Positions 9,309-18,464 are shown, counted from the first letter of the stretch. The stretch is 64,000 nucleotides of DNA from Paracoccus aerius (GCF_014656455.1 NZ_BNCL01000010.1:78122-142121), one strand, 5' to 3'. Numbers and translations: made by a program. Notes: a model not told the origin generated them from the letters alone.

Positions 9309-10136
9309 ATGACCACCCATGTCGAAACCCGCCAGGCGGTTCATCCCGATCATGCGAAAGGCATGGACACCCAAGCCCTGCGCCGCAATTTCCTGGCCGA
9401 GGGGCTGTTCGCCCGGGCGGAAATCCGGCTGGTCTATACCCATTACGACCGCTTCGTGGTAGGCGGCGCGGTCCCGGACGGCGCCGACATCACGCTGGAC
9501 AAGATCGCCGAAACCAAAACCGCGACCTTCCTGGAACGGCGCGAGATGGGCATCGTCAATATCGGCGAGGCCGGATCGGTCACGGCGGCGGGCCAGACCT
9601 GGCAGATGAACAAGGGCGACGTGCTTTACCTCGGCATGGGATCGGGCGCGGTCACCTTCAGCGGCATGGGGCGGTTCTACATCACCTCCTGCCCCGCGCA
9701 TCGCGAACTGCCCTGCCGCCTGGTCACGGTCGACGAGGCGAAGGAGATGAAGACCGGCGCGGTCGAGACCTCGAACAAGCGCACCATCCGCCAGTTCATC
9801 CACCCCCTGGTGATGGAAAGCTGCCAGCTCGTGCTGGGTTATACCACGCTCGAGGACGGCTCGGTCTGGAACACCATGCCTGCCCATGTCCACGACCGCC
9901 GGATGGAGGCTTACCTGTATCACGGCATGGAGCCGGAATCGCGCGTCCTGCACCTGATGGGCGAGCCGCAGGAAACCCGCCATATCTTCGTGGGCAACGA
10001 ACAGGCGGTGATCTCGCCCCCCTGGTCGATCCATTCGGGCGCGGGCATCGGCGGCTATACCTTCATCTGGGCCATGGCGGGCGACAACGTCGATTACACC
10101 GACATGGACTTTGTCCAGCCGGGGGATCTGCGGTGA
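9309..10136 (+). CDS. kduI: 5-dehydro-4-deoxy-D-glucuronate isomerase KduI
   Basis: A 275-residue cupin-superfamily isomerase converting 5-keto-4-deoxyuronate (DKI) to 2,5-diketo-3-deoxygluconate. The zinc ligands are visible as H193, H195 and E200 (PAHVHDRRMEAYLYH) and H242 (PPWSIHSG), each three residues before the E. coli positions. GAAAGG precedes the ATG at 9309; an upstream in-frame start at 9294 overlaps the kdgF stop and is less likely. The stop overlaps the kduD start (GTGA). Confidence 0.94.
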   Translation: MTTHVETRQAVHPDHAKGMDTQALRRNFLAEGLFARAEIRLVYTHYDRFVVGGAVPDGADITLDKIAETKTATFLERREMGIVNIGEAGSVTAAGQTWQMNKGDVLYLGMGSGAVTFSGMGRFYITSCPAHRELPCRLVTVDEAKEMKTGAVETSNKRTIRQFIHPLVMESCQLVLGYTTLEDGSVWNTMPAHVHDRRMEAYLYHGMEPESRVLHLMGEPQETRHIFVGNEQAVISPPWSIHSGAGIGGYTFIWAMAGDNVDYTDMDFVQPGDLR

Positions 10137-10873
10137 GCGCGTTTTCCCTGGACGGCCAGACAGCGCTTGTCACCGGCGCCAACACCGGCATCGGCCAGGC
10201 CATCGCCGTGGCCATGGCACAGGCGGGGGCCGAGGTGATCGCCGCGGGCCGGCGTGATTGCGATCAGACGCTGGCGCTGATGGGCCAGGTTTCTGAAAAG
10301 GCAGGCCGCCAGATGCGGCTGGACTTCAGCGACCCGATGGCCGCGCGCGATGTCTTTGCCAGCGAACGCATCGACATCCTGGTCAACAACGCGGGCATCA
10401 TCCGCCGCGCCGATGCGGTCGATTTCACCGAGGCCGACTGGGACGAGGTGATGGACACCAACCTCAAGGCGCTGTTCTTCACCTGCCAAGCCTTCGCCAG
10501 GGCGGCCTTGCCGCGCGGGCGGGGCAAGATCGTCAACATCGCCAGCCTGCTGTCCTTCCAGGGCGGCATCCGGGTGCCGTCCTATACCGCCTCCAAGCAC
10601 GGCGTGGCGGGCCTGACCAAGCTGATGGCGAACGAATGGGCCGCCGCCGGGCTGAACGTCAACGCCATCGCGCCGGGCTATATCGAGACCAACAATACTA
10701 CCGCCCTGCGCGCCGATCCGGTCCGCAACCGCGCGATCCTGGACCGCATCCCGGCGGGCCGCTGGGGCCGGGCCGAAGATATCGGCCAGACCGCCGTGTT
10801 CCTCTCGGCGCCTGCGTCCGACTATGTCAACGGCGCGATCCTGAATGTCGATGGAGGCTGGCTTGCCCGATAG
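10133..10873 (+). CDS. kduD: 2-dehydro-3-deoxy-D-gluconate 5-dehydrogenase KduD (SDR)
   Basis: A 246-residue short-chain dehydrogenase. It has TGANTGIG (cofactor loop), NNAG, a Ser in IASLLSFQGG and the YxxxK catalytic pair (YTASK). It reduces 2,5-diketo-3-deoxygluconate to KDG. It starts with GTG inside the kduI stop. Its 3' end overlaps the 5' end of uxuB. KduD is recognised by the GRRDCDQT and IIRRADAVDF stretches as well as by its KduI neighbour. Confidence 0.92.
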   Translation: MSAFSLDGQTALVTGANTGIGQAIAVAMAQAGAEVIAAGRRDCDQTLALMGQVSEKAGRQMRLDFSDPMAARDVFASERIDILVNNAGIIRRADAVDFTEADWDEVMDTNLKALFFTCQAFARAALPRGRGKIVNIASLLSFQGGIRVPSYTASKHGVAGLTKLMANEWAAAGLNVNAIAPGYIETNNTTALRADPVRNRAILDRIPAGRWGRAEDIGQTAVFLSAPASDYVNGAILNVDGGWLAR

Positions 10874-12269
10874 GCTGCACCGCGAACCCACGCCCAAGGC
10901 GGGCATCGTCCACCTGGGCCTTGGCGCCTTCTTCCGCGCTCATGGTGCAGTCTATGTGGCCGAGGCCGGGAACTGGGGCATCACGGGCGTCTCGCTGCAA
11001 TCGCCGGGCACGCGCGACAGGCTGCGCCCGCAGGGCTGGGCCTATACCGCGCTTGAACTGGGACCGGACGGCGAGAAGCCGCAGGTGGTCACGGTGCTGC
11101 GCGACGTGCTGGTCGCGCCGGAAGACCCGCAGGCCGTCCTGGATGTCATGGCCGCACCCGACACGCATGTCGTCAGCCTGACGGTGACGGAAAAGGGCTA
11201 TTGCCACGAGCCGTCCACAGGCCGCCTGAACCGCGACCATCTCGATATCCGGCACGACCTGGAAAATCCGCTGCCAAGATCGGCGCCGGGTTTCCTGGTC
11301 CGCGCCCTGGCCCTTCGCCACGCGGCGGGGCTGCCGCCCTTCACCGTGCTTTGCTGCGACAACCTGCCGGAAAACGGGCGGGTGGTGCAGGGCGTGGTTG
11401 GGGAACTTGCCCGCCTGATCGACCCAGCCTTGGCCCAATGGATCGAGGCGCAGGGCGCGTTCCCCGCGACCATGGTGGACCGGATCGTGCCTGCGACCAC
11501 GCCCGCCGACCTGGACCGGCTGGAGGCTGCGACCGGGTATCGCGATGAAGCGCCGGTGATGCACGAACCCTTCCGCCAATGGGTTGTCGAGGATCATTTC
11601 TGCGGCCCCCGCCCCGCCTTCGAGGCGGTCGGCGTGCAGATGGTCGCCGACGTGACGCCCTTTGAACACATGAAGCTGCGGATGCTGAACGGCACGCATT
11701 CCAGCCTTGCCTATCTGGGCTATCTGGCCGGCCATGAGACCATCGCCGAAACCATGGCCGATCCGGTCTTTGCCGATTTCGTGCGTGGGCTGTGGCGGGA
11801 CGAGATCATCCCGGCCCTGACCCCTCCGCCCGGCGAGGATCTGGGCGCCTATGCCGATGCGCTTGCCGCGCGCTATGCGAATCCGGCGATCCGGCACCGG
11901 ACCTGGCAGATCGCCATGGACGGCAGCCAGAAGCTGCCGCAGCGCATCCTTGGCACCATTGCAGAGGGCCGCGCTGCGGGCCGCGCCGTGCCGGGTCTGA
12001 CCTTGGCCGTGGCGGCCTGGATGCGATACGCTTCGGGGCGCGACGAACAGGGCGCGGTGATCGAGGTCAAGGATCCCTTGGCCCCGCGCCTTGCCGCGCT
12101 GTGGCGCGACGATCCGGCGCAGACCGTGGTGGGCTTCCTGGCCCTGGCCGAGGTCTTTCCGCCCGCGCTGCGCGACGATGCGGGCTTCGCGGCGGACCTG
12201 ACGGCGGCGCTGTCGGGGCTGATGAAAGACGGCGCGCGGGCCATGGTCGTGGGCCGCGTCGACGCCTGA
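10845..12269 (+). CDS. uxuB: D-mannonate oxidoreductase / fructuronate reductase UxuB
   Basis: Up to 474 residues of the polyol-specific long-chain dehydrogenase family. GIVHLGLGAFFRAHGAVY is the Rossmann start, and MKLRMLNGTHSSLAYLG carries the catalytic Lys, Asn and His. It reduces D-fructuronate to D-mannonate with NADH. Start choice is unclear. ATG codons at 10845 and 10851 overlap kduD by up to 29 bases and lack a ribosome site, whereas TTG at 10863 has GGAGG five bases upstream. Either start preserves the domain. Last gene of the + strand operon, convergent with kdgK. Confidence 0.9.
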   Translation: MSMEAGLPDRLHREPTPKAGIVHLGLGAFFRAHGAVYVAEAGNWGITGVSLQSPGTRDRLRPQGWAYTALELGPDGEKPQVVTVLRDVLVAPEDPQAVLDVMAAPDTHVVSLTVTEKGYCHEPSTGRLNRDHLDIRHDLENPLPRSAPGFLVRALALRHAAGLPPFTVLCCDNLPENGRVVQGVVGELARLIDPALAQWIEAQGAFPATMVDRIVPATTPADLDRLEAATGYRDEAPVMHEPFRQWVVEDHFCGPRPAFEAVGVQMVADVTPFEHMKLRMLNGTHSSLAYLGYLAGHETIAETMADPVFADFVRGLWRDEIIPALTPPPGEDLGAYADALAARYANPAIRHRTWQIAMDGSQKLPQRILGTIAEGRAAGRAVPGLTLAVAAWMRYASGRDEQGAVIEVKDPLAPRLAALWRDDPAQTVVGFLALAEVFPPALRDDAGFAADLTAALSGLMKDGARAMVVGRVDA

Positions 12270-12281
12270 CACCAAGGGCCA

Positions 12282-12295
12282 AGGGCCTGGGCCCT
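12282..12295. terminator. Small hairpin between convergent uxuB and kdgK
   Basis: AGGGCC (12282-12287), TG, GGCCCT (12290-12295), 12 bases after the uxuB stop. There is no T-run, so this is only a weak bidirectional terminator candidate. Confidence 0.35.
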
Positions 12296-12307
12296 CGCCC
12301 ACCATGG

Positions 12308-13219
12308 TTACGCCTTTTCCGCCACGGCCTGTTGCACCAGGGCGCCGCGATGGCGGATGACCTTTCGGCTGAGGTCGTGGCCCGCCGCGATGGCCGCCGC
12401 GCAATCCGCGCCCGACAGGCTGGCCGCCAGATAGCCCGCGTTGAAGCTGTCGCCTGCCGCCGTGCTGTCCACGGGCGTTTCGGGCGCAAGGTCGTCGATC
12501 ACGCCCGATCCCCCGGCCCCGCCAAAGCTGATCGGCCCGCCGCCATTCTTGACCACCACCTGCCCCGCGCCAAGCGCCAGATAGCGGGCCACGGTCGCCT
12601 GGGGATCGGCATCGCCGAAATGCGTGGCCTCGTCGTCGAAAGAGGGCAGGACCAGATCGGCACCCGCGGCAGCATCGCTGATCCCCTGATGCATCGTGTT
12701 GGTGTCGGTCCACAGGCGCGGGCGCAGGTTCGGGTCGAAGACGATCCATGTGCCTGCCGCCTTGGCCCGGCCCAGGGCAGCCAGCAGGTTCGCCCGGCCC
12801 TGGGGCGGCAGGATCGCCACCGTGATCCCCGAGAAATAGGCGACCCCCGCACCGTCAAGCGCCGCGTCAAGGGCCGCCGGATCGTCGGCCAGACGCTTGG
12901 CTGCCGACGTATCGCGCCAATAGGCGAAGCTGCGTTCGCCGTCCTTCAGGCTGATGGCGTAAAGCCCAATCTCTCGGTCGGGATCGCGGCCGACATGGGT
13001 GGCGCCGATGCCTTCGGCAACCAGGAAATCCACCATCTGCTGCGAAAAGGCGCCCTGACCGACGCGGGACAGGTAATCGACCTGCCAATCCGCGCCCAGC
13101 AACCGGCGCAGATACCAGGCCGTGTTCAGCGTGTCGCCCGCGATCCCCAGGCGCCACAGGCCGGGCTGGTCCGACTGGCCCAGTTCAACCATCGCCTCTC
13201 CGATGGACAGGATGCGCAT
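12308..13219 (-). CDS. kdgK: 2-keto-3-deoxygluconate kinase KdgK (PfkB family)
   Basis: A 303-residue sugar kinase. The N-terminal IGEAMVELGQ and GIAGDTLNTAWYLRRLL, and the C-terminal PfkB signature DSTAAGDSFNAGYLAA with its catalytic Asp, are intact. It phosphorylates KDG to KDPG, the common product of the hexuronate (UxuA) and unsaturated-uronate (KduD) branches encoded here. It overlaps the uxuA stop by one base in an ATGA arrangement. A KDPG aldolase gene (eda) is not in the window. Confidence 0.92.
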   Translation of the reverse strand: MRILSIGEAMVELGQSDQPGLWRLGIAGDTLNTAWYLRRLLGADWQVDYLSRVGQGAFSQQMVDFLVAEGIGATHVGRDPDREIGLYAISLKDGERSFAYWRDTSAAKRLADDPAALDAALDGAGVAYFSGITVAILPPQGRANLLAALGRAKAAGTWIVFDPNLRPRLWTDTNTMHQGISDAAAGADLVLPSFDDEATHFGDADPQATVARYLALGAGQVVVKNGGGPISFGGAGGSGVIDDLAPETPVDSTAAGDSFNAGYLAASLSGADCAAAIAAGHDLSRKVIRHRGALVQQAVAEKA

Positions 13220-14430
13220 CAGGCGGCCCGGTGCTTGCGCGACAACGCGAGTTCGACGCCGCGCAGTTCGGCCAGACCCTTCAGGCGGCCGATCGCGGGA
13301 TAGCCCGGCTGACCGCCCCGGCCGATGTCGTCCAGGATGTCCTGGCCGTGGTCGGGGCGCATGGGGATACGCCAGTCCTCGCGCCCTGCCGCCTGCCTGC
13401 GCGCTTCCTCGGACAGGATGGCGTCTATCAGTTCCACCATGTCGGTCTGCCCGCCCAGGTGTTCATCCTCGAAGAAGCTGGCGGGGATGGTGTCGGTGTC
13501 GCGGCGCACATTGCGCAGGTGCAGGAAATGCACGCGGTCGCCCAGCCGGCGCATCATGCCCGGCAGGTCGTTGTCGTGCCGCGCCCCCAGCGAGCCGGAA
13601 CAGAGCGTGATGCCGTTCGCGGGCAGATCCACAGCCGCCATGCGTTCGGCATAGTCTGCTTCGGTGGACATGACGCGGGGCAGGCCCAGCAGCGGGAAGG
13701 GCGGATCGTCCGGGTGGCAGCACAGCCGCATCCCCAGGTCCTGCGCGACGGGCGCCACCTGTTCCAGGAAGGCGTTGAAGTTGCGGCGCAACACCGCGTC
13801 CGTCACCGGCGCATAGGTCTGCAGCAGGTCGCGCACATCGCCCATGGTCAGATGCTCGGCCGCGCCGGGCAGGCCGAAGACCACGTTTCCGGCAAGCTGC
13901 TGGCGCGCGGCATCGTCCATGTCGGCAAAGCGGCGGGCGGCGGCGTCGCGGATGTCTTCCGGGAAGTCCTCGGCCGCGCCGGGGCGTTCGAGGATGTGGA
14001 TGTCGAAGGCCGCGAAGTCGGTCAGGTCGAAGCGCATGCAGCGCGCGCCATTGGGGCGGCGCCATTCCAGATCGGTGCGCGTCCAGTCCAGCACCGGCAT
14101 GAAGTTGTAGCAGATCACCCGGATCCCCGCCGCGTGCAGGTTCCGCATGGAGGCGATCCAGTTCTGCACATGGCCGCGCCAGTCGCCCGACTGGGTCTTG
14201 ATCGCCTCGCTGACGGGCAGGCTTTCCACGACCTCCCAGGCCAGCCCCGAAGGCGAACCGTCGCGCATCGAGGCAAGCTGGGCCTGGCGCAGGGCGATCT
14301 GTTCGGACGACCAGACCTCTCCGGTCGGGACATGGTGCAGCGCCGTGACGACGCCCTGCACGCCGGCCTGCAGCATGTCGTCGATCGACACGCGGTCATT
14401 CGGGCCAAACCAACGCCAGGTGTGTCTCAT
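13219..14430 (-). CDS. uxuA: Mannonate dehydratase UxuA
   Basis: A 403-residue TIM-barrel enzyme dehydrating D-mannonate to KDG. It starts MRHTWRWFGPNDRVSI, the family's usual N terminus. Metal-binding and active-site stretches are visible: CCHPDDPPFPLLGLPR, ITLCSGSLGARHDND and IPMRPDHGQDILDD. GAGG precedes the ATG. It is the second gene of gntR-uxuA-kdgK, ten bases after the regulator and overlapping kdgK. Confidence 0.95.
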   Translation of the reverse strand: MRHTWRWFGPNDRVSIDDMLQAGVQGVVTALHHVPTGEVWSSEQIALRQAQLASMRDGSPSGLAWEVVESLPVSEAIKTQSGDWRGHVQNWIASMRNLHAAGIRVICYNFMPVLDWTRTDLEWRRPNGARCMRFDLTDFAAFDIHILERPGAAEDFPEDIRDAAARRFADMDDAARQQLAGNVVFGLPGAAEHLTMGDVRDLLQTYAPVTDAVLRRNFNAFLEQVAPVAQDLGMRLCCHPDDPPFPLLGLPRVMSTEADYAERMAAVDLPANGITLCSGSLGARHDNDLPGMMRRLGDRVHFLHLRNVRRDTDTIPASFFEDEHLGGQTDMVELIDAILSEEARRQAAGREDWRIPMRPDHGQDILDDIGRGGQPGYPAIGRLKGLAELRGVELALSRKHRAA

Positions 14431-14440
14431 GGGGATCCTC

Positions 14441-15118
14441 TCATGCAGTGAAATAGTCGGGCTGGGCGGCCGCGATCTGCGGCACCTCGGTCAGCATCTG
14501 GCGCAGATGGGCGCGCATCGCGGATTCGGCTGCGTCCGCGTCGCCACCGCGCAGCGCATCCAGGATCTGCTGGTGCTGGCCGATGGTGAAGCTGCGGTCG
14601 AAGGCGCGCATGGACAGGTGGCGCAGCCGGTTCATCTGCGCCTTCAGCCGGTCGAGATCGGCCCAGACGGCCTCCTGCCCCGCCCCAAGCGCCAGCAGCT
14701 TGTGGAAGCGGTCGTCGGATTCGATGAAGTCCTCGACGTTTCCGTCCCGGTCCGCCTTGTGTTGCTTGGCGATTTCCTTGGCCATGCGGTCCAGGACGGC
14801 AACGGGACGGGTCTTGGCCACGGCGCGGGCCAGGTCGGCCTCGACCGCCTCGCGGATGAAGCGGGCGGACAGGACCGCCGCCACGGAAATCTTGCTGATA
14901 TAGGTGCCCCGCTGGGGGCGGACCTCGGCCAGGCCGTCGCTGGCCAGGCGGATAAAGGCTTCCCGCACGGGTTGGCGGCTGATGCCGATGGCGGCCGCGA
15001 CCTCGGTTTCGCTGATCCGCATCCCGGGGGGCAGGTCGCCCTGCTGGACGCGCTTGCGCAGCCAGTCATGCACCTGGGCCGAGGTGCTGGGCGCGATGGT
15101 GATGCGGGCGATGTCCAT
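14441..15118 (-). CDS. GntR-family (FCD subfamily) regulator
   Basis: A 225-residue regulator: winged helix at about 12-75 (SETEVAAAIGISRQPVREAF) and an FCD helical domain at about 85-215. It is the first gene of the gntR-uxuA-kdgK transcript, with TAGGAGG upstream of the ATG, so it is likely autoregulated. It resembles the first island regulator in layout (RPQRGTYISKIS against RPQRATIVTPIS) but differs in the ligand domain. The two may answer to different inducers, such as hexuronate and KDG or mannonate. Confidence 0.88.
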   Translation of the reverse strand: MDIARITIAPSTSAQVHDWLRKRVQQGDLPPGMRISETEVAAAIGISRQPVREAFIRLASDGLAEVRPQRGTYISKISVAAVLSARFIREAVEADLARAVAKTRPVAVLDRMAKEIAKQHKADRDGNVEDFIESDDRFHKLLALGAGQEAVWADLDRLKAQMNRLRHLSMRAFDRSFTIGQHQQILDALRGGDADAAESAMRAHLRQMLTEVPQIAAAQPDYFTA

Positions 15119-15141
15119 GAATGCCTCCTACCGGAGGATCT

Positions 15142-15160
15142 ATACCATACTTCCATACCA
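15142..15160. promoter_or_regulatory. Repeated ATACCA motif, candidate GntR operator
   Basis: ATACCA occurs at 15142-15147 and again at 15155-15160; equivalently, CCATAC is repeated with an 8-base period. It lies 24-42 bases upstream of the gntR-uxuA-kdgK start, where an autoregulatory operator is expected. E. coli UxuR/ExuR sites also contain a GGTATACC core, but this copy is a direct repeat, so the assignment is tentative. Confidence 0.35.
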
Positions 15161-15213
15161 GTGAAGCGAAATGTCGGGGCTGCCTTGGCGGAAGGTGCGT
15201 GCAAGCACCCACC

Positions 15214-16659
15214 TTAGGGATTTGGTGCCTCGGTGGGCATGGCCGGCGTATCCGTTGCCTCGCTTTCGGGCGCCGGGCCGCTTTCGACCAGGCGGTTCTG
15301 GTCCCATTCGCCGGACGCAACCTCGCCGCTGGCATAGCGCATGACGCCCTGGCCCTGGCGCTTGCCGGCCACGAAGCTGCCTTCATATCGGTCGCCGCTG
15401 GCATAGGTGGCCGTGCCCTTTCCGTCGATCTCGCCCGCCTTCCAGCCGCCTTCGTAGAAAAAGCCGTCGGGCGTGGTCAGCTTGCCCTGGCCTTCGCGCA
15501 AGCCGTTGACGAAGCCGCCCGTGTAGACGGTGCCGTCGGCATAGGTCGCCTGGCCTTCGCCGTGGCGCTGCCCGTCGGCCCAGGCCCCGGTATAGACATA
15601 GCCGTCGGGATAGGTCATCCGGCCCTGGCCGTGGTTGCGGGCATTCCTGAAGCCGCCTTCATAGACCATGCCATTGGCATAGGTGGCCTTGCCCTCGCCC
15701 TCGATCACGCCCTGGGACCACTGGCCGTCATAGGTCGCGCCATCGGGATAGGTGATCTTGCCCCGGCCGTCGGGACGGTCGGCCTTCATCTGGCCCTGGT
15801 AGATGGAACCGTCGGGATAGGTGATCTGGCCCTCGCCCTCCATCCGGCCCTCGATCCAGGACCCGATATAGACATAGCCGTCGGTGCCGGTGAAGGTGCC
15901 TTGGCCGTGGCGGCGGTCGGACTTGAAGCTTCCCTCGTAGACATCGCCATTGGCATAGGTGGCGATCCCCTGCCCTTCGCGCCGGCCGTTCAGCATCTGC
16001 CCTTCGTAGCGGTCGCCCGAGCCCTGGACCAGCACACCGGTGCCCGACATCTGACCAGCCGACCAGATGCCGTCATAGACCAGCCCGTCCGCCATGGTCA
16101 GCTTGCCCTTGCCCGCACGCTGACCGGCCAGCATCCCGCCTTCATAGACCGCGCCATCGGGATAGGTGATCTTGCCCTGCCCTTCCTTGACGCCCGCGTT
16201 CCAGTCCCCTTCATAGCGATAGCCGTTGGGCTGGGTCAGCACGCCCTTGCCCTGGTGCAGGCCCTTGACGAAATCGCCGGTATAGACCGAGCCGTTGGCA
16301 TAGCGCGCGACACCCTTGCCGGTGATCTCTCCGGCAACCCAGTCGCCTTCATAGGTGCCGCCGTCGGCATAGGTGATGGTGCCCGTGCCGTTGGGTTTTC
16401 CTTCCGCGAACTGGCCTTCGTACACCGAACCGTTGGGAAAGGTCGCGCGGCCCTGGCCCAGGATCTCGCCCTCGACCCAGTCGCCTTCGTAGCGATAGCC
16501 GTTGGGCAGGGTATAGCTGCCCTGGCCGTGCTGGCGACCGTTGCGGAAGGTGCCCTCGTAGACGCCGCCGTCGTCGTATTGCTTGGTCACGACCTGCGCA
16601 TCCGCCGCCACGGTCCCCGCCAACAGCGCCACAACAGCCGCCCAACTTGCCGCCTTCAT
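15214..16659 (-). CDS. Exported protein with 18 tandem MORN repeats
   Basis: A 481-residue protein with a signal peptide (MKAASWAAVVALLAGTVAAD, then AQ). Residues 33-446 form 18 consecutive repeats of exactly 23 residues each, with consensus (V/R)YEGxWxxGxxxGxGxxTYPDG. A 35-residue Pro/Glu-rich tail follows. MORN repeats form elongated beta-hairpin ribbons used for membrane or protein binding. The function of secreted bacterial forms is largely unknown, so I give none. An upstream in-frame start at 16713 would bury the signal peptide. It stands alone, divergent from nadE. Confidence 0.9.
   Translation of the reverse strand: MKAASWAAVVALLAGTVAADAQVVTKQYDDGGVYEGTFRNGRQHGQGSYTLPNGYRYEGDWVEGEILGQGRATFPNGSVYEGQFAEGKPNGTGTITYADGGTYEGDWVAGEITGKGVARYANGSVYTGDFVKGLHQGKGVLTQPNGYRYEGDWNAGVKEGQGKITYPDGAVYEGGMLAGQRAGKGKLTMADGLVYDGIWSAGQMSGTGVLVQGSGDRYEGQMLNGRREGQGIATYANGDVYEGSFKSDRRHGQGTFTGTDGYVYIGSWIEGRMEGEGQITYPDGSIYQGQMKADRPDGRGKITYPDGATYDGQWSQGVIEGEGKATYANGMVYEGGFRNARNHGQGRMTYPDGYVYTGAWADGQRHGEGQATYADGTVYTGGFVNGLREGQGKLTTPDGFFYEGGWKAGEIDGKGTATYASGDRYEGSFVAGKRQGQGVMRYASGEVASGEWDQNRLVESGPAPESEATDTPAMPTEAPNP
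15322..16563 (-). repeat. Tandem 69-bp coding repeats (18 MORN units)
   Basis: The MORN region is 18 units of 69 bp in register with no indels. Units share much DNA identity, for example recurring ccttcatagacc and ccgtcgggataggt on the + strand. This is a likely site of unit gain or loss by recombination and of short-read misassembly. Confidence 0.85.
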
Positions 16660-16784
16660 CGCCACATAGTCCTTTGTCCTTCGCTTCTGGTCTAGCGCAG
16701 CGGAACCCGGCACGCAAAGCCCGACTTTTCCTTATCCGCGCCATCGCCTATCACGATTTCCACAAGGACCAGGGGCCAAGCATC

Positions 16785-18443
16785 ATGACAAACCGTTTCC
16801 GCCTGACCATCGGCCAACTGAATGCCACCGTGGGCGATCTGCCGGGCAACGCCGCCAAGGCGCGCGACGCCTGGGCTGCCGCAAGGGACGCGGGTGCCGA
16901 CATGCTGGCCCTGCCCGAGATGTTCATCACCGGGTACCAGACCCAGGATCTGGTGCTGAAGCCGGCCTTCACCCGCCAGGCCGAGGAAGCGATCCGCGAA
17001 CTGGCTGCCGCCTGCACCGGCGGCCCGGCCATCGGCATCGGCGGTCCCTGGGGGGACCGCGACATGCTGTATAACGCTTATTGGGTCTTCAAGGACGGCG
17101 AGCTGGTGGCGCGCGTGCTGAAGCACCGCCTGCCCCACAAGCAGCTGTTCGACGAATTGCGCCTGTTCGACAGCGGCCCGATCAGCGGCCCCTATCCCGT
17201 CGCGGGCGCGCGCATCGGATCGCCCATCTGCGAGGACGGCTGGGCCCCCGACGTGGCCGAGACCCTGGCCGAGACCGGCGCCGAGATCCTGGTCGTGCCG
17301 AACGGCTCGCCCTATCACCGCAACAAGCTGGACCTGCGCATGGGCCACATGGTTGCCCGCGTGGTCGAAACCGGGCTGCCGCTGGTTTATGTCAACATGG
17401 TGGGCGGGCAGGACGACCAGCTTTACGACGGCGCCAGCTTCGTGCTGAACCCCGGCGGCCACAAGGTCGTGCAGCTTCCGCCGTTCCAAGAGATGCTGGC
17501 CCATGTGGATTTCACCCTGACCGATGACGGCTGGCGGGCCGAGCCGGGCGAAATGGCGCCGCAGCCCGACGAATGGGAACAGGACTACATGGCGATGATG
17601 CTGGGCCTGCGCGAATACATGCGCAAGTCCGGCTTCAAGACGGTGGTGCTGGGCCTATCCGGCGGGATCGATTCCGCGCTTGTGGCAACCATCGCCGCTG
17701 ACGCGATCGGGCCGGAAAACGTCCACTGCGTGATGCTGCCCAGCGAATACACGTCCCAGACCAGCCTTGATGACGCCGCCGATTGCGCGGCCCGCCTGGG
17801 CACCCGGTTGGACACCGTCCGCATCGACGGCGCGCGCGATGCGGTATCGGGTGCCTTGGCGCATCTGATGGAAGGCACCCAGCCCGACATCACCGAGGAA
17901 AACATCCAGTCCCGCCTGCGCGGCGTGATGCTGATGGCGATTTCGAACAAGTTCGGGGGGATGCTCTTGACCACCGGCAACAAGTCCGAGGTGGGCGTGG
18001 GCTATGCCACGATCTATGGCGACATGGCGGGCGGATATAATCCGATCAAGGATCTCTACAAGACACGCGTGTTCCAAACCTGCCGCTGGCGCAACGGGAA
18101 CCACCGCGACTGGATGATGGGACCGGCGGGCGAGGTGATCCCGCCCCGGATCATCCAGAAGCCGCCTTCGGCGGAACTGCGCCCGGACCAGGTGGACCAG
18201 GATTCGCTGCCCCCCTACGACATCCTGGACGCGATCCTGGAAGGGCTGGTGGAAAAGGACCTGTCGCTGGCGGATCTTGTCGCGCAGGGCTTCGACGCGG
18301 ATACGGTGCGACTGGTGGAACGGCTGCTTTATGGCAGCGAATGGAAACGCTACCAGGCCGCGCCGGGGCCGAGGATCTCGACCCGGGCCTTCTGGCTGGA
18401 CCGGCGTTATCCCCTGGTCAACCGCTGGCGTGACAAGCTGTAG
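16785..18443 (+). CDS. nadE: Glutamine-dependent NAD+ synthetase NadE
   Basis: 552 residues. The N-terminal nitrilase-type glutaminase domain has its Glu (ALPEMF, E45), Lys (VLKHRLPHK) and Cys (GSPICEDGW). The C-terminal synthetase domain has the SGGIDSALVA ATP-pyrophosphatase loop at about 291-300, plus TTGNKSEVGVGYATIYGD. It amidates deamido-NAD+ to NAD+ using glutamine, the last step of NAD synthesis. The ATG at 16785 begins the conserved RLTIGQLNATVGD. It is a single housekeeping gene with no operon partners. Confidence 0.96.
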   Translation: MTNRFRLTIGQLNATVGDLPGNAAKARDAWAAARDAGADMLALPEMFITGYQTQDLVLKPAFTRQAEEAIRELAAACTGGPAIGIGGPWGDRDMLYNAYWVFKDGELVARVLKHRLPHKQLFDELRLFDSGPISGPYPVAGARIGSPICEDGWAPDVAETLAETGAEILVVPNGSPYHRNKLDLRMGHMVARVVETGLPLVYVNMVGGQDDQLYDGASFVLNPGGHKVVQLPPFQEMLAHVDFTLTDDGWRAEPGEMAPQPDEWEQDYMAMMLGLREYMRKSGFKTVVLGLSGGIDSALVATIAADAIGPENVHCVMLPSEYTSQTSLDDAADCAARLGTRLDTVRIDGARDAVSGALAHLMEGTQPDITEENIQSRLRGVMLMAISNKFGGMLLTTGNKSEVGVGYATIYGDMAGGYNPIKDLYKTRVFQTCRWRNGNHRDWMMGPAGEVIPPRIIQKPPSAELRPDQVDQDSLPPYDILDAILEGLVEKDLSLADLVAQGFDADTVRLVERLLYGSEWKRYQAAPGPRISTRAFWLDRRYPLVNRWRDKL

Positions 18444-18464
18444 GGGCTTGGCGCGGCGGGGGCC

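Noticed and set aside
15322..16563. Could the 69-bp periodic repeats be a CRISPR array?
   Set aside because: Repeats are contiguous, diverged and coding, with no unique spacers; the translated MORN consensus explains them.
15121..16695. Long open frame on the + strand antisense to the MORN gene (over 500 codons)
   Set aside because: It is a shadow of the GC-rich 69-bp repeats on the other strand; it repeats in register with them and has no ribosome site or recognisable domain.
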